A DNA stretch of 64,000 bases, from contig OX101825.2 of NCBI GenBank assembly GCA_944452925.2, positions 39,049,639-39,113,638 on the forward strand, in the 5' to 3' direction. The notes under the pieces were generated by a model. That model was not told the origin of the DNA and did not search any database. It saw only the letters and a list, made by a program, of their open reading frames with translations. The translations under genes were made by a program, and so were the position numbers. Below, one piece after another: positions 55,371 through 64,000 of this stretch; positions within the stretch are counted from its first letter, which is position 1, and every line of letters starts with the position of its first letter. This stretch comes from Chrysolina oricalcia. Lineage: Eukaryota; Arthropoda; Insecta; Coleoptera; Chrysomelidae.

Positions 55371-55629
55371 AATTATATATCGTGTCCAGTCCTCGATATC
55401 ACTTGAAATACTACGTAGATGTTTAGAGATGAGAAGTTGCAGTGGGTGACATGAATAAAGGTCTCAGAAAACATACAGAAACGAAATTGTGTTTTATTGA
55501 GATCAATACTCATTTCATATGTGATGTTGCTTAGTAGCAAATGAACAATATCCCATGAGATTCTCAATCAAATAAACAGGTGTTTTATAAAAACTAAGCT
55601 AAATTAAAAATACATTTTGATGTTGACAT

Positions 55630-56663
55630 TTATGGTCTGCCAATGGATAAAATTGCTTTCGCATAATCAGGGTTTTTCGCTAGTGGGCGATTATAGAACT
55701 TTGCGAAAGTTCCGTATTTTTCGGACCATCCTATAGTTTTACAAATATCTTCCACGGATATGCCCTGTCGCAGCGCTTTGAAGAAGAGCAGTGTCTAGTC
55801 GAGTGGGGTTTGAATTTTGTGGTATCAATTCCAGCCTGATCAAGTAGAGTCCTGACCCATCGACTGAGGGTTTGTTTGGTGGCGACCGAATAAGGCTTCT
55901 TGTGTGTTAGAAACAGAAAATCGTGGCCATTTCTTATATCTGTTGTTCTTTCTATGTATTGTATCAATGTATATGCGCAGCAGAGAACCGGTCTCTCTTT
56001 GTAGAATGGTATATGGAGTGTTGGTTGTGGTCGATTTATTCCGGACGTCTTAATTGGGTCCGTTATGTGAATCTGTATCTCTGTATCGGTGTTCACAATG
56101 TTGGATAACCTGATGAGGTATATCGTTTGGAGTCGACCCCCAGTAATTAGGGCTAGTAGTGTTACGAGTTTGAATGAGATTGCTTGAAGGCTGTGGGATT
56201 GAGGAAGGTTCTCTATGTGTTGTAGCAACGGTCTCGGGTCCCAAGTCGTCTCGTATCTAGGTTGAGACGGTCGTAGCTTTGATAGGCCTCTCATAAATCT
56301 TGTGAGGACAGGGTCGTTTCCAAGGTCTCTGTTGAGTATCAGAGAGAGAGCCGATTTGTGGGAATTGAAGGTCCCAAATTTGGATTGTCCTTTAGCGTAT
56401 ATTGACTGCAAGAATGTAAGCACATCATTGGTGGAGGCTTCGTGCGGAGAAATGGCTCGGTTTTTGCAAAAAAGTCACCACTGGCGATATGTGGAATTAT
56501 ACTGTTTTAGTGTGCCCTCTGATAACGAAGCTATGATTATGTCGATGGCTTCTTCCGGTATCTTCCTTATCTGGTATGCTTTCCTGATAATACTGCGGCA
56601 GCCAGGATAACCTTCGAGTACAGAGGGTGACGTTCTCTGGAAGGGGAAGACAACAGATTTGGA
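55630..56663 (-). pseudogene. Tyrosine recombinase pseudogene, copy 12
   Basis: Same two breaks, with the T variant at 55734. Confidence 0.8.
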
Positions 56664-56788
56664 TCAGGACCAAGAAATAATATATCGCTTTTCACAAGCT
56701 TGGTGAAAACTGGAAACCATGGTTGTGCTTGCCACCACGGGACGACCAGGATACCTGTAGCTTTTTCTTCATAGATCTTCCTAAAAAT
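56567..56788 (-). pseudogene. DIRS RT-tail remnant, copy 13
   Basis: As copy 2. Confidence 0.6.
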
Positions 56789-58698
56789 TCATAATCAAAT
56801 ACAATATGTAGGGATTGGTTTGTAGATGGAATGTACATTAAGCAAGCAGAGTACAGTTGTTGAGGTGTGAGAGTGAATAGTTCTTGATTGCAGCTAACAT
56901 ATGATCTATCAAATGTACAATTGCTTTCAAAGTACAGTGTCCCTTCTTGTCTAATATTCATTGGCCTTAAGACCACTATTGGCAATCTATTACAACCTCT
57001 ACATCCATAGATGTAATCTACATTAACTGCACATGAGGCTGTTAGGACTTGCAAACTTTTAATTTCCATGTTGCCAATCATCATAGTGGCAGTCCCAAGG
57101 ATTCTCTTTCTAGACATGACTAGCATGTCATCCTCTGTCATATGATATGTAATTCCAGTGTCTCTATTTGATTTAGCTAGTTGTCCTATCTTCTTGATCT
57201 TAGGCGTTGGAGCAAAACATTGAGGGCTACATGACTCAACTCTACAGACCACCTCATTGTAATTAAAAGAGGAAGTTTTGAGATCTAGTGAAACTTGATA
57301 ATCACCTATCTTATCTCCCTCTGGCATGTTCAGCTCTGAAGCAACAATTGGTGTTGGCGAACCATTCACTACTATTATGTTATTATCCATGTGAGGATCT
57401 TCATGCATAAAGTTAGTTATATAGACTGGTAGTTTAGTAGATCCGAAGGCATCAATGTCTAATAATCCAGTGCTTGGATTGTTCACGTTTAACTTGCTTA
57501 TAGTTGTGTAGTTCTTATACACAATCTCTAACTCAACTTCCCAGCCACTGCTTTCTTTTTTGTAGACAGTATATAAATCTCCTATTGCCATTACTATCCA
57601 TTTAAAGAAAGTGCAGGAAAGTTTATGCCAACAGGTAGTGTCACATCCCAAAGCCGAGGTAAGGCATCCGTATCCAGCATGAGTGTCATTTATATCATTC
57701 GAATATCGTCCACCTTTAGTTGTATAATGGCAATTGTTATACCAACATTGTCCTGCTCCCTTGCATTCATAATACGAATCTACTAGGATCTCCCAGTCTG
57801 ATGTCTTGTACATTGCTACATATTTAGTGGTTATAGAGGATGCACGAATCTTTATTGTGAAGTTATTATTCTCAATATCTCTAAAGCATATCATCTGTCC
57901 TGTTTGAATAGGGAAGGTAAACATGTTTGTCTTAACACAGTCACCATTTCTACATACTTCTCCTGCAGAGTTGATGAAGAGGTTGTTGTCACAGGCATCA
58001 ATTACCTCTAATCCATTTGACAATATGAGTGCACCCATAACTGCTGCAGCTGCAGTTTTCTTTGTTATTCCATAGCTCTTCTGTTGCTTGTTGTGTTTTG
58101 CTGCTTCAGAAGGGTGTACTGTCAGGTTGGGATACAATCCAGGGGTGTTAATGTCCTTATTCTCTTTATAAGGGATACCTTGTTCTTCAGGTACATCATC
58201 ATCATCACTAATGTCATAAGCAAACTTGTTAAAGTCCTTCTGCCTCTCCATTAGTTCTTCTATAATGACATTATTTATGGGAGTATTACCTTTATTTAGT
58301 TGGTACTTCTTATCTATGGTCTTCTTACTTTTTTCAATTTGTGCTGGGATTTCAATGTATGTCGGATCTGCCATCTGTGGGCTTGTACTAACAAGTTTAT
58401 GGTTAGCTTTGGCCACTTTAGATTTCATTACTTCTTGAACCTTGCTTCCGTATCTACCCTTTGTCTTTTCCTTAATAAGATTTGGCCTATTGTCAGTTAG
58501 TTCAACTATGTTCTTAGTTGCTTTATACTGGGAATGAACCCTTGCACTGTGGTATTTAATTATGACCCATTCCCATATTAATTGTGATAACTGTGCCAGC
58601 TCCTTGTGGAAAACTCCTAATAATAGTCCACAAATAACCAATGCGATTATTATTCCTATAGCTATAGGGACATAATCTGTGCTACAGCTTTCAAACAT
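56692..58698 (-). CDS. Gc-like glycoprotein fragment, copy 13
   Basis: Predicted product identical to copy 2. Confidence 0.82.
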   Translation of the reverse strand: MFESCSTDYVPIAIGIIIALVICGLLLGVFHKELAQLSQLIWEWVIIKYHSARVHSQYKATKNIVELTDNRPNLIKEKTKGRYGSKVQEVMKSKVAKANHKLVSTSPQMADPTYIEIPAQIEKSKKTIDKKYQLNKGNTPINNVIIEELMERQKDFNKFAYDISDDDDVPEEQGIPYKENKDINTPGLYPNLTVHPSEAAKHNKQQKSYGITKKTAAAAVMGALILSNGLEVIDACDNNLFINSAGEVCRNGDCVKTNMFTFPIQTGQMICFRDIENNNFTIKIRASSITTKYVAMYKTSDWEILVDSYYECKGAGQCWYNNCHYTTKGGRYSNDINDTHAGYGCLTSALGCDTTCWHKLSCTFFKWIVMAIGDLYTVYKKESSGWEVELEIVYKNYTTISKLNVNNPSTGLLDIDAFGSTKLPVYITNFMHEDPHMDNNIIVVNGSPTPIVASELNMPEGDKIGDYQVSLDLKTSSFNYNEVVCRVESCSPQCFAPTPKIKKIGQLAKSNRDTGITYHMTEDDMLVMSRKRILGTATMMIGNMEIKSLQVLTASCAVNVDYIYGCRGCNRLPIVVLRPMNIRQEGTLYFESNCTFDRSYVSCNQELFTLTPQQLYSACLMYIPSTNQSLHIVFDYEFLGRSMKKKLQVSWSSRGGKHNHGFQFSPSL

Positions 58699-58910
58699 CT
58701 GATTATAAGTGCAATAGATTTCTGAAGTACTTTCCTTGTTTCTAATTTATCAGATCTTCCTTCATGGGTATGGTCGCTTCGTTTCACAAAACGACAATTC
58801 TTTTCTATCACTCTCGCTCTACATGATGATTTCTTGTGTTCTTCACATTTCCAATATATCGTGTCATTGCGCTGGTATTCTTTTACATAAAAATATCCAT
58901 CCAATATAAT
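58662..58910 (-). pseudogene. FLYWCH fragment without its ATG, copy 13
   Basis: C to A at 58908 turns the ATG used in copies 1-12 into ATT. The next in-frame ATG is only three codons from the end of the frame, after the finger, so no finger could be made from this frame alone. Confidence 0.7.
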
Positions 58911-59154
58911 TTTTTTTGTCCAGATTGACTATTTATGTAAGACATATTTCAATATTTCGTTACCGACTCTGACATTAATTCTGAAATGTTATGTTGATTA
59001 CTATAGTTATATAATCACGTTCGAATCTTTCATTTGAATGAATTTTTATATACAAGGAGTTTGATAATTATTTGATTGCGATGAAAATTAATCGAAATTA
59101 TTTTAAAAGAGGAACAACGAAACCAAACCTATATATGATTCGATTAAATTGTTG

Positions 59155-59329
59155 TTCGATCGATTGCACTTTCGTTCAATTGATTATTCGATCGATTGAT
59201 TTTCGATCAATTGATTATTCGATCATTTTATTTTTCGATCAATTGATTTTCGATCAATTGATTTTCGATCAATTGATATTCGATCAAATGATCTTCGATC
59301 AAATGATTTTCTATCAAATGAATTCGATT
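59155..59329. repeat. Minisatellite, copy 13
   Basis: As copy 1, same monomer number. Confidence 0.85.
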
Positions 59330-59803
59330 AAATTTCCGGCAATCTTATGTTAAATTCTCAGAAGGCTTCGCAACTGACCCAAAGAGGTTAAAGAAAAAAC
59401 AATAAGATGCACTTACTTTTGAGTATGTCCATAATATTACAATTTCATCTTCTAAGGAAGGTTGTTGATAGCTTTTGGCTACCTATCTTGCTCTCTCTTC
59501 CTCTATCTTCAGCACTCTGTTAGCCAATTTTTCAGTAAAAACCATCTCGAATCAATTAGTTTTATATCCGGTTACTTGTTGAACATGTTTTATTTTCTTC
59601 TGGTGCTGAAATCTCTTCTTCTATGGCCTCGTCCCATCCTCTATCAATTGTTTCCCGCTTTCAAATGAGTCACTGTGTATATAAGTTCCGATATATTATT
59701 TTCAAAGTTTTCACACATTTTTCTTACGAAGATAACCTAAACCATCACATAAACTTGCTTCTGAAACCTGTTGCATATAGTTTACTTCCTATAATAATTT
59801 ATC

Positions 59804-60067
59804 AACGATCAAACGAACTTACCTTCAAGTGAAGTTCGATCGTGATTATATGAGTGTCCAGTCCGAAGATATCACTTGAAATACTACGAATAAGCCCTCT
59901 GTCCCCTCTCGTAGCGCTCGTACCATAATCCATGCTAGCTCATTCTGTTCAACTAAGAACCATCACTGCAACTTGGGTTGTGGGTTGGGTGGGTAGTGAT
60001 ATCTTCGGACTGGCCACTCATATAATCACGATCGAACTTCACTGGAAGGTAAGTTCGTTTGATCGTT
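59804..60067. repeat. 73 bp inverted repeat, copy 13
   Basis: As copy 1. The private T at 59798 lies six bases outside the left arm. Confidence 0.85.
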
Positions 60068-60189
60068 AATTATATATCGTGTCCAGTCCTCGATATCACT
60101 TGAAATACTACGTAGATGTTTAGAGATGAGAAGTTGCAGTGGGTGACATGAATAAAGGTCTCAGAAAACATACAGAAACGAAATTGTGT

Positions 60190-60195
60190 TTAATT
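60190..60195 (-). other. Copy 13 version of the polyadenylation hexamer, mutated
   Basis: T to A at 60192 changes the minus-strand AATAAA to AATTAA. If the signal is used, a copy 13 transcript would run on towards the next unit's FLYWCH region. Confidence 0.35.
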
Positions 60196-60326
60196 GAGAT
60201 CAATACTCATTTCATATGTGATGTTGCTTAGTAGCAAATGAACAATATCCCATGAGATTCTCAATCAAATAAACAGGTGTTTTATAAAAACTAAGCTAAA
60301 TTAAAAATACATTTTGATGTTGACAT

Positions 60327-61360
60327 TTATGGTCTGCCAATGGATAAAATTGCTTTCGCATAATCAGGGTTTTTCGCTAGTGGGCGATTATAGAACTTTG
60401 CGAAAGTTCCGTATTTTTCGGACCATCCTACAGTTTTACAAATATCTTCCACGGATATGCCCTGTCGCAGCGCTTTGAAGAAGAGCAGTGTCTAGTCGAG
60501 TGGGGTTTGAATTTTGTGGTATCAATTCCAGCCTGATCAAGTAGAGTCCTGACCCATCGACTGAGGGTTTGTTTGGTGGCGACCGAATAAGGCTTCTTGT
60601 GTGTTAGAAACAGAAAATCGTGGCCATTTCTTATATCTGTTGTTCTTTCTATGTATTGTATCAATGTATATGCGCAGCAGAGAACCGGTCTCTCTTTGTA
60701 GAATGGTATATGGAGTGTTGGTTGTGGTCGATTTATTCCGGACGTCTTAATTGGGTCCGTTATGTGAATCTGTATCTCTGTATCGGTGTTCACAATGTTG
60801 GATAACCTGATGAGGTATATCGTTTGGAGTCGACCCCCAGTAATTAGGGCTAGTAGTGTTACGAGTTTGAATGAGATTGCTTGAAGGCTGTGGGATTGAG
60901 GAAGGTTCTCTATGTGTTGTAGCAACGGTCTCGGGTCCCAAGTCGTCTCGTATCTAGGTTGAGACGGTCGTAGCTTTGATAGGCCTCTCATAAATCTTGT
61001 GAGGACAGGGTCGTTTCCAAGGTCTCTGTTGAGTATCAGAGAGAGAGCCGATTTGTGGGAATTGAAGGTCCCAAATTTGGATTGTCCTTTAGCGTATATT
61101 GACTGCAAGAATGTAAGCACATCATTGGTGGAGGCTTCGTGCGGAGAAATGGCTCGGCTTTTGCAAAAAAGTCACCACTGGCGATATGTGGAATTATACT
61201 GTTTTAGTGTGCCCTCTGATAACGAAGCTATGATTATGTCGATGGCTTCTTCCGGTATCTTCCTTATCTGGTATGCTTTCCTGATAATACTGCGGCAGCC
61301 AGGATAACCTTCGAGTACAGAGGGTGACGTTCTCTGGAAGGGGAAGACAACAGATTTGGA
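60327..61360 (-). pseudogene. Tyrosine recombinase pseudogene, copy 13
   Basis: Same two breaks. C at 61158 also changes Asn to Ser, four codons after the TGA. Confidence 0.8.
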
Positions 61361-61485
61361 TCAGGACCAAGAAATAATATATCGCTTTTCACAAGCTTGG
61401 TGAAAACTGGAAACCATGGTTGTGCTTGCCACCACGGGACGACCAGGATACCTGTAGCTTTTTCTTCATAGATCTTCCTAAAAAT
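61264..61485 (-). pseudogene. DIRS RT-tail remnant, copy 14
   Basis: As copy 2. Confidence 0.6.
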
Positions 61486-63395
61486 TCATAATCAAATACA
61501 ATATGTAGGGATTGGTTTGTAGATGGAATGTACATTAAGCAAGCAGAGTACAGTTGTTGAGGTGTGAGAGTGAATAGTTCTTGATTGCAGCTAACATATG
61601 ATCTATCAAATGTACAATTGCTTTCAAAGTACAGTGTCCCTTCTTGTCTAATATTCATTGGCCTTAAGACCACTATTGGCAATCTATTACAACCTCTACA
61701 TCCATAGATGTAATCTACATTAACTGCACATGAGGCTGTTAGGACTTGCAAACTTTTAATTTCCATGTTGCCAATCATCATAGTGGCAGTCCCAAGGATT
61801 CTCTTTCTAGACATGACTAGCATGTCATCCTCTGTCATATGATATGTAATTCCAGTGTCTCTATTTGATTTAGCTAGTTGTCCTATCTTCTTGATCTTAG
61901 GCGTTGGAGCAAAACATTGAGGGCTACATGACTCAACTCTACAGACCACCTCATTGTAATTAAAAGAGGAAGTTTTGAGATCTAGTGAAACTTGATAATC
62001 ACCTATCTTATCTCCCTCTGGCATGTTCAGCTCTGAAGCAACAATTGGTGTTGGCGAACCATTCACTACTATTATGTTATTATCCATGTGAGGATCTTCA
62101 TGCATAAAGTTAGTTATATAGACTGGTAGTTTAGTAGATCCGAAGGCATCAATGTCTAATAATCCAGTGCTTGGATTGTTCACGTTTAACTTGCTTATAG
62201 TTGTGTAGTTCTTATACACAATCTCTAACTCAACTTCCCAGCCACTGCTTTCTTTTTTGTAGACAGTATATAAATCTCCTATTGCCATTACTATCCATTT
62301 AAAGAAAGTGCAGGAAAGTTTATGCCAACAGGTAGTGTCACATCCCAAAGCCGAGGTAAGGCATCCGTATCCAGCATGAGTGTCATTTATATCATTCGAA
62401 TATCGTCCACCTTTAGTTGTATAATGGCAATTGTTATACCAACATTGTCCTGCTCCCTTGCATTCATAATACGAATCTACTAGGATCTCCCAGTCTGATG
62501 TCTTGTACATTGCTACATATTTAGTGGTTATAGAGGATGCACGAATCTTTATTGTGAAGTTATTATTCTCAATATCTCTAAAGCATATCATCTGTCCTGT
62601 TTGAATAGGGAAGGTAAACATGTTTGTCTTAACACAGTCACCATTTCTACATACTTCTCCTGCAGAGTTGATGAAGAGGTTGTTGTCACAGGCATCAATT
62701 ACCTCTAATCCATTTGACAATATGAGTGCACCCATAACTGCTGCAGCTGCAGTTTTCTTTGTTATTCCATAGCTCTTCTGTTGCTTGTTGTGTTTTGCTG
62801 CTTCAGAAGGGTGTACTGTCAGGTTGGGATACAATCCAGGGGTGTTAATGTCCTTATTCTCTTTATAAGGGATACCTTGTTCTTCAGGTACATCATCATC
62901 ATCACTAATGTCATAAGCAAACTTGTTAAAGTCCTTCTGCCTCTCCATTAGTTCTTCTATAATGACATTATTTATGGGAGTATTACCTTTATTTAGTTGG
63001 TACTTCTTATCTATGGTCTTCTTACTTTTTTCAATTTGTGCTGGGATTTCAATGTATGTCGGATCTGCCATCTGTGGGCTTGTACTAACAAGTTTATGGT
63101 TAGCTTTGGCCACTTTAGATTTCATTACTTCTTGAACCTTGCTTCCGTATCTACCCTTTGTCTTTTCCTTAATAAGATTTGGCCTATTGTCAGTTAGTTC
63201 AACTATGTTCTTAGTTGCTTTATACTGGGAATGAACCCTTGCACTGTGGTATTTAATTATGACCCATTCCCATATTAATTGTGATAACTGTGCCAGCTCC
63301 TTGTGGAAAACTCCTAATAATAGTCCACAAATAACCAATGCGATTATTATTCCTATAGCTATAGGGACATAATCTGTGCTACAGCTTTCAAACAT
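61389..63395 (-). CDS. Gc-like glycoprotein fragment, copy 14
   Basis: Predicted product identical to copy 2. Confidence 0.82.
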   Translation of the reverse strand: MFESCSTDYVPIAIGIIIALVICGLLLGVFHKELAQLSQLIWEWVIIKYHSARVHSQYKATKNIVELTDNRPNLIKEKTKGRYGSKVQEVMKSKVAKANHKLVSTSPQMADPTYIEIPAQIEKSKKTIDKKYQLNKGNTPINNVIIEELMERQKDFNKFAYDISDDDDVPEEQGIPYKENKDINTPGLYPNLTVHPSEAAKHNKQQKSYGITKKTAAAAVMGALILSNGLEVIDACDNNLFINSAGEVCRNGDCVKTNMFTFPIQTGQMICFRDIENNNFTIKIRASSITTKYVAMYKTSDWEILVDSYYECKGAGQCWYNNCHYTTKGGRYSNDINDTHAGYGCLTSALGCDTTCWHKLSCTFFKWIVMAIGDLYTVYKKESSGWEVELEIVYKNYTTISKLNVNNPSTGLLDIDAFGSTKLPVYITNFMHEDPHMDNNIIVVNGSPTPIVASELNMPEGDKIGDYQVSLDLKTSSFNYNEVVCRVESCSPQCFAPTPKIKKIGQLAKSNRDTGITYHMTEDDMLVMSRKRILGTATMMIGNMEIKSLQVLTASCAVNVDYIYGCRGCNRLPIVVLRPMNIRQEGTLYFESNCTFDRSYVSCNQELFTLTPQQLYSACLMYIPSTNQSLHIVFDYEFLGRSMKKKLQVSWSSRGGKHNHGFQFSPSL

Positions 63396-63607
63396 CTGAT
63401 TATAAGTGCAATAGATTTCTGAAGTACTTTCCTTGTTTCTAATTTATCAGATCTTCCTTCATGGGTATGGTCGCTTCGTTTCACAAAACGACAATTCTTT
63501 TCTATCACTCTCGCTCTACATGATGATTTCTTGTGTTCTTCACATTTCCAATATATCGTGTCATTGCGCTGGTATTCTTTTACATAAAAATATCCATCCA
63601 ATATAAT
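63359..63607 (-). pseudogene. FLYWCH fragment without its ATG, copy 14
   Basis: Same start-codon loss as copy 13, at 63605, so the change was copied between neighbouring units. Confidence 0.7.
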
Positions 63608-63851
63608 TTTTTTTGTCCAGATTGACTATTTATGTAAGACATATTTCAATATTTCGTTACCGACTCTGACATTAATTCTGAAATGTTATGTTGATTACTA
63701 TAGTTATATAATCACGTTCGAATCTTTCATTTGAATGAATTTTTATATACAAGGAGTTTGATAATTATTTGATTGCGATGAAAATTAATCGAAATTATTT
63801 TAAAAGAGGAACAACGAAACCAAACCTATATATGATTCGATTAAATTGTTG

Positions 63852-64000
63852 TTCGATCGATTGCACTTTCGTTCAATTGATTATTCGATCGATTGATTTT
63901 CGATCAATTGATTATTCGATCATTTTATTTTTCGATCAATTGATTTTCGATCAATTGATTTTCGATCAATTGATATTCGATCAAATGATCTTCGATCAAA
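63852..64000. repeat. Minisatellite, copy 14, cut by window end
   Basis: First 149 bp; the rest lies outside the window. Confidence 0.85.

Larger units (their letters stand above)
51883..56579 (-). repeat. Array unit copy 12
   Basis: Only the shared T at 55734 was seen. Confidence 0.95.
56580..61276 (-). repeat. Array unit copy 13
   Basis: Four changes: A at 58908 (shared with copy 14, removes the FLYWCH ATG), T at 59798, A at 60192 (breaks the candidate polyadenylation hexamer) and C at 61158 (Asn to Ser in the recombinase N-terminal stretch). Confidence 0.95.
1..64000. repeat. Tandem array of a 4,697 bp chimeric unit, 13.6 copies
   Basis: Position 1 matches 4698, 9395, 14092 and so on: every landmark recurs at +4,697, except between copies 8 and 9, where the step is 4,912. 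Both window edges cut the array, so its full size is unknown. About 21 single-base departures from the majority sequence were seen by eye. All copies have the same orientation. Some variants are shared by non-adjacent copies, and one copy carries its own insertion; this argues for a real array rather than an assembler copying one read. Only read-depth data can exclude a mis-assembled or extrachromosomal circle. Confidence 0.97.
61277..64000 (-). repeat. Array unit copy 14, cut by window end
   Basis: First 2,724 bp of a unit, ending inside the minisatellite. Has A at 63605, the same variant as copy 13 at 58908. Confidence 0.95.

Noticed and set aside
1..64000. CRISPR array
   Set aside because: The repeats are 4.7 kb units or contiguous degenerate minisatellite monomers. 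There are no short repeats with unique spacers and no cas genes.
1..64000. Complete exogenous virus or polydnavirus-type genome
   Set aside because: Only one glycoprotein fragment is virus-like. There is no polymerase, nucleoprotein or capsid gene, and the rest is retroelement and transposon sequence.

Overview
The whole window is one head-to-tail tandem array. A 4,697 bp unit repeats 13.6 times with no unrelated sequence between copies. Copy 8 is 4,912 bp because 86 bp of the usual unit are replaced there by 301 bp of foreign DNA. By eye the copies differ from the majority sequence at only about 21 single positions, roughly 0.03%, so the amplification is very recent or the array is actively homogenised. 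All recognisable coding sequence of the unit lies on the minus strand.

The parts point to an animal genome, most likely an invertebrate and perhaps an arthropod. They are a FLYWCH zinc-finger fragment, a phlebovirus-type (class II, Gc/G2-like) glycoprotein reading frame, and the 3' end of a DIRS-type tyrosine-recombinase retrotransposon. Copy 8 also holds the 5' end of an LTR retrotransposon. There is no bacterial gene organisation. The species cannot be named from the sequence.

Layout of one unit in minus-strand order, using copy 1 coordinates: FLYWCH fragment (2331-2083); 668-residue glycoprotein-like ORF (2119-113); a 73-codon remnant of the C-terminus of a DIRS-type RT/RNase H polyprotein (209 down to 1, complete in copy 2 as 4906-4685); a tyrosine recombinase pseudogene (4781-3748) with an in-frame TGA and a frameshift; a candidate polyadenylation signal (3616-3611); a 73 bp inverted repeat with a 118 bp spacer (3225-3488); and an AT-rich non-coding stretch (2332-3224) with a palindromic CGATCAATTGAT minisatellite.

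The unit therefore looks like a chimera. A retroelement lost its gag and most of its RT, and part of a bunyavirus-like glycoprotein gene plus a FLYWCH piece sit in their place. It was then amplified as a tandem satellite. The recombinase and RT breaks are the same in every copy and so predate amplification. The glycoprotein ORF is open in all 14 copies, but it lacks a C-terminal membrane anchor and ends in out-of-frame retroelement sequence. Whether the array makes protein, small RNA or nothing cannot be decided from sequence alone.
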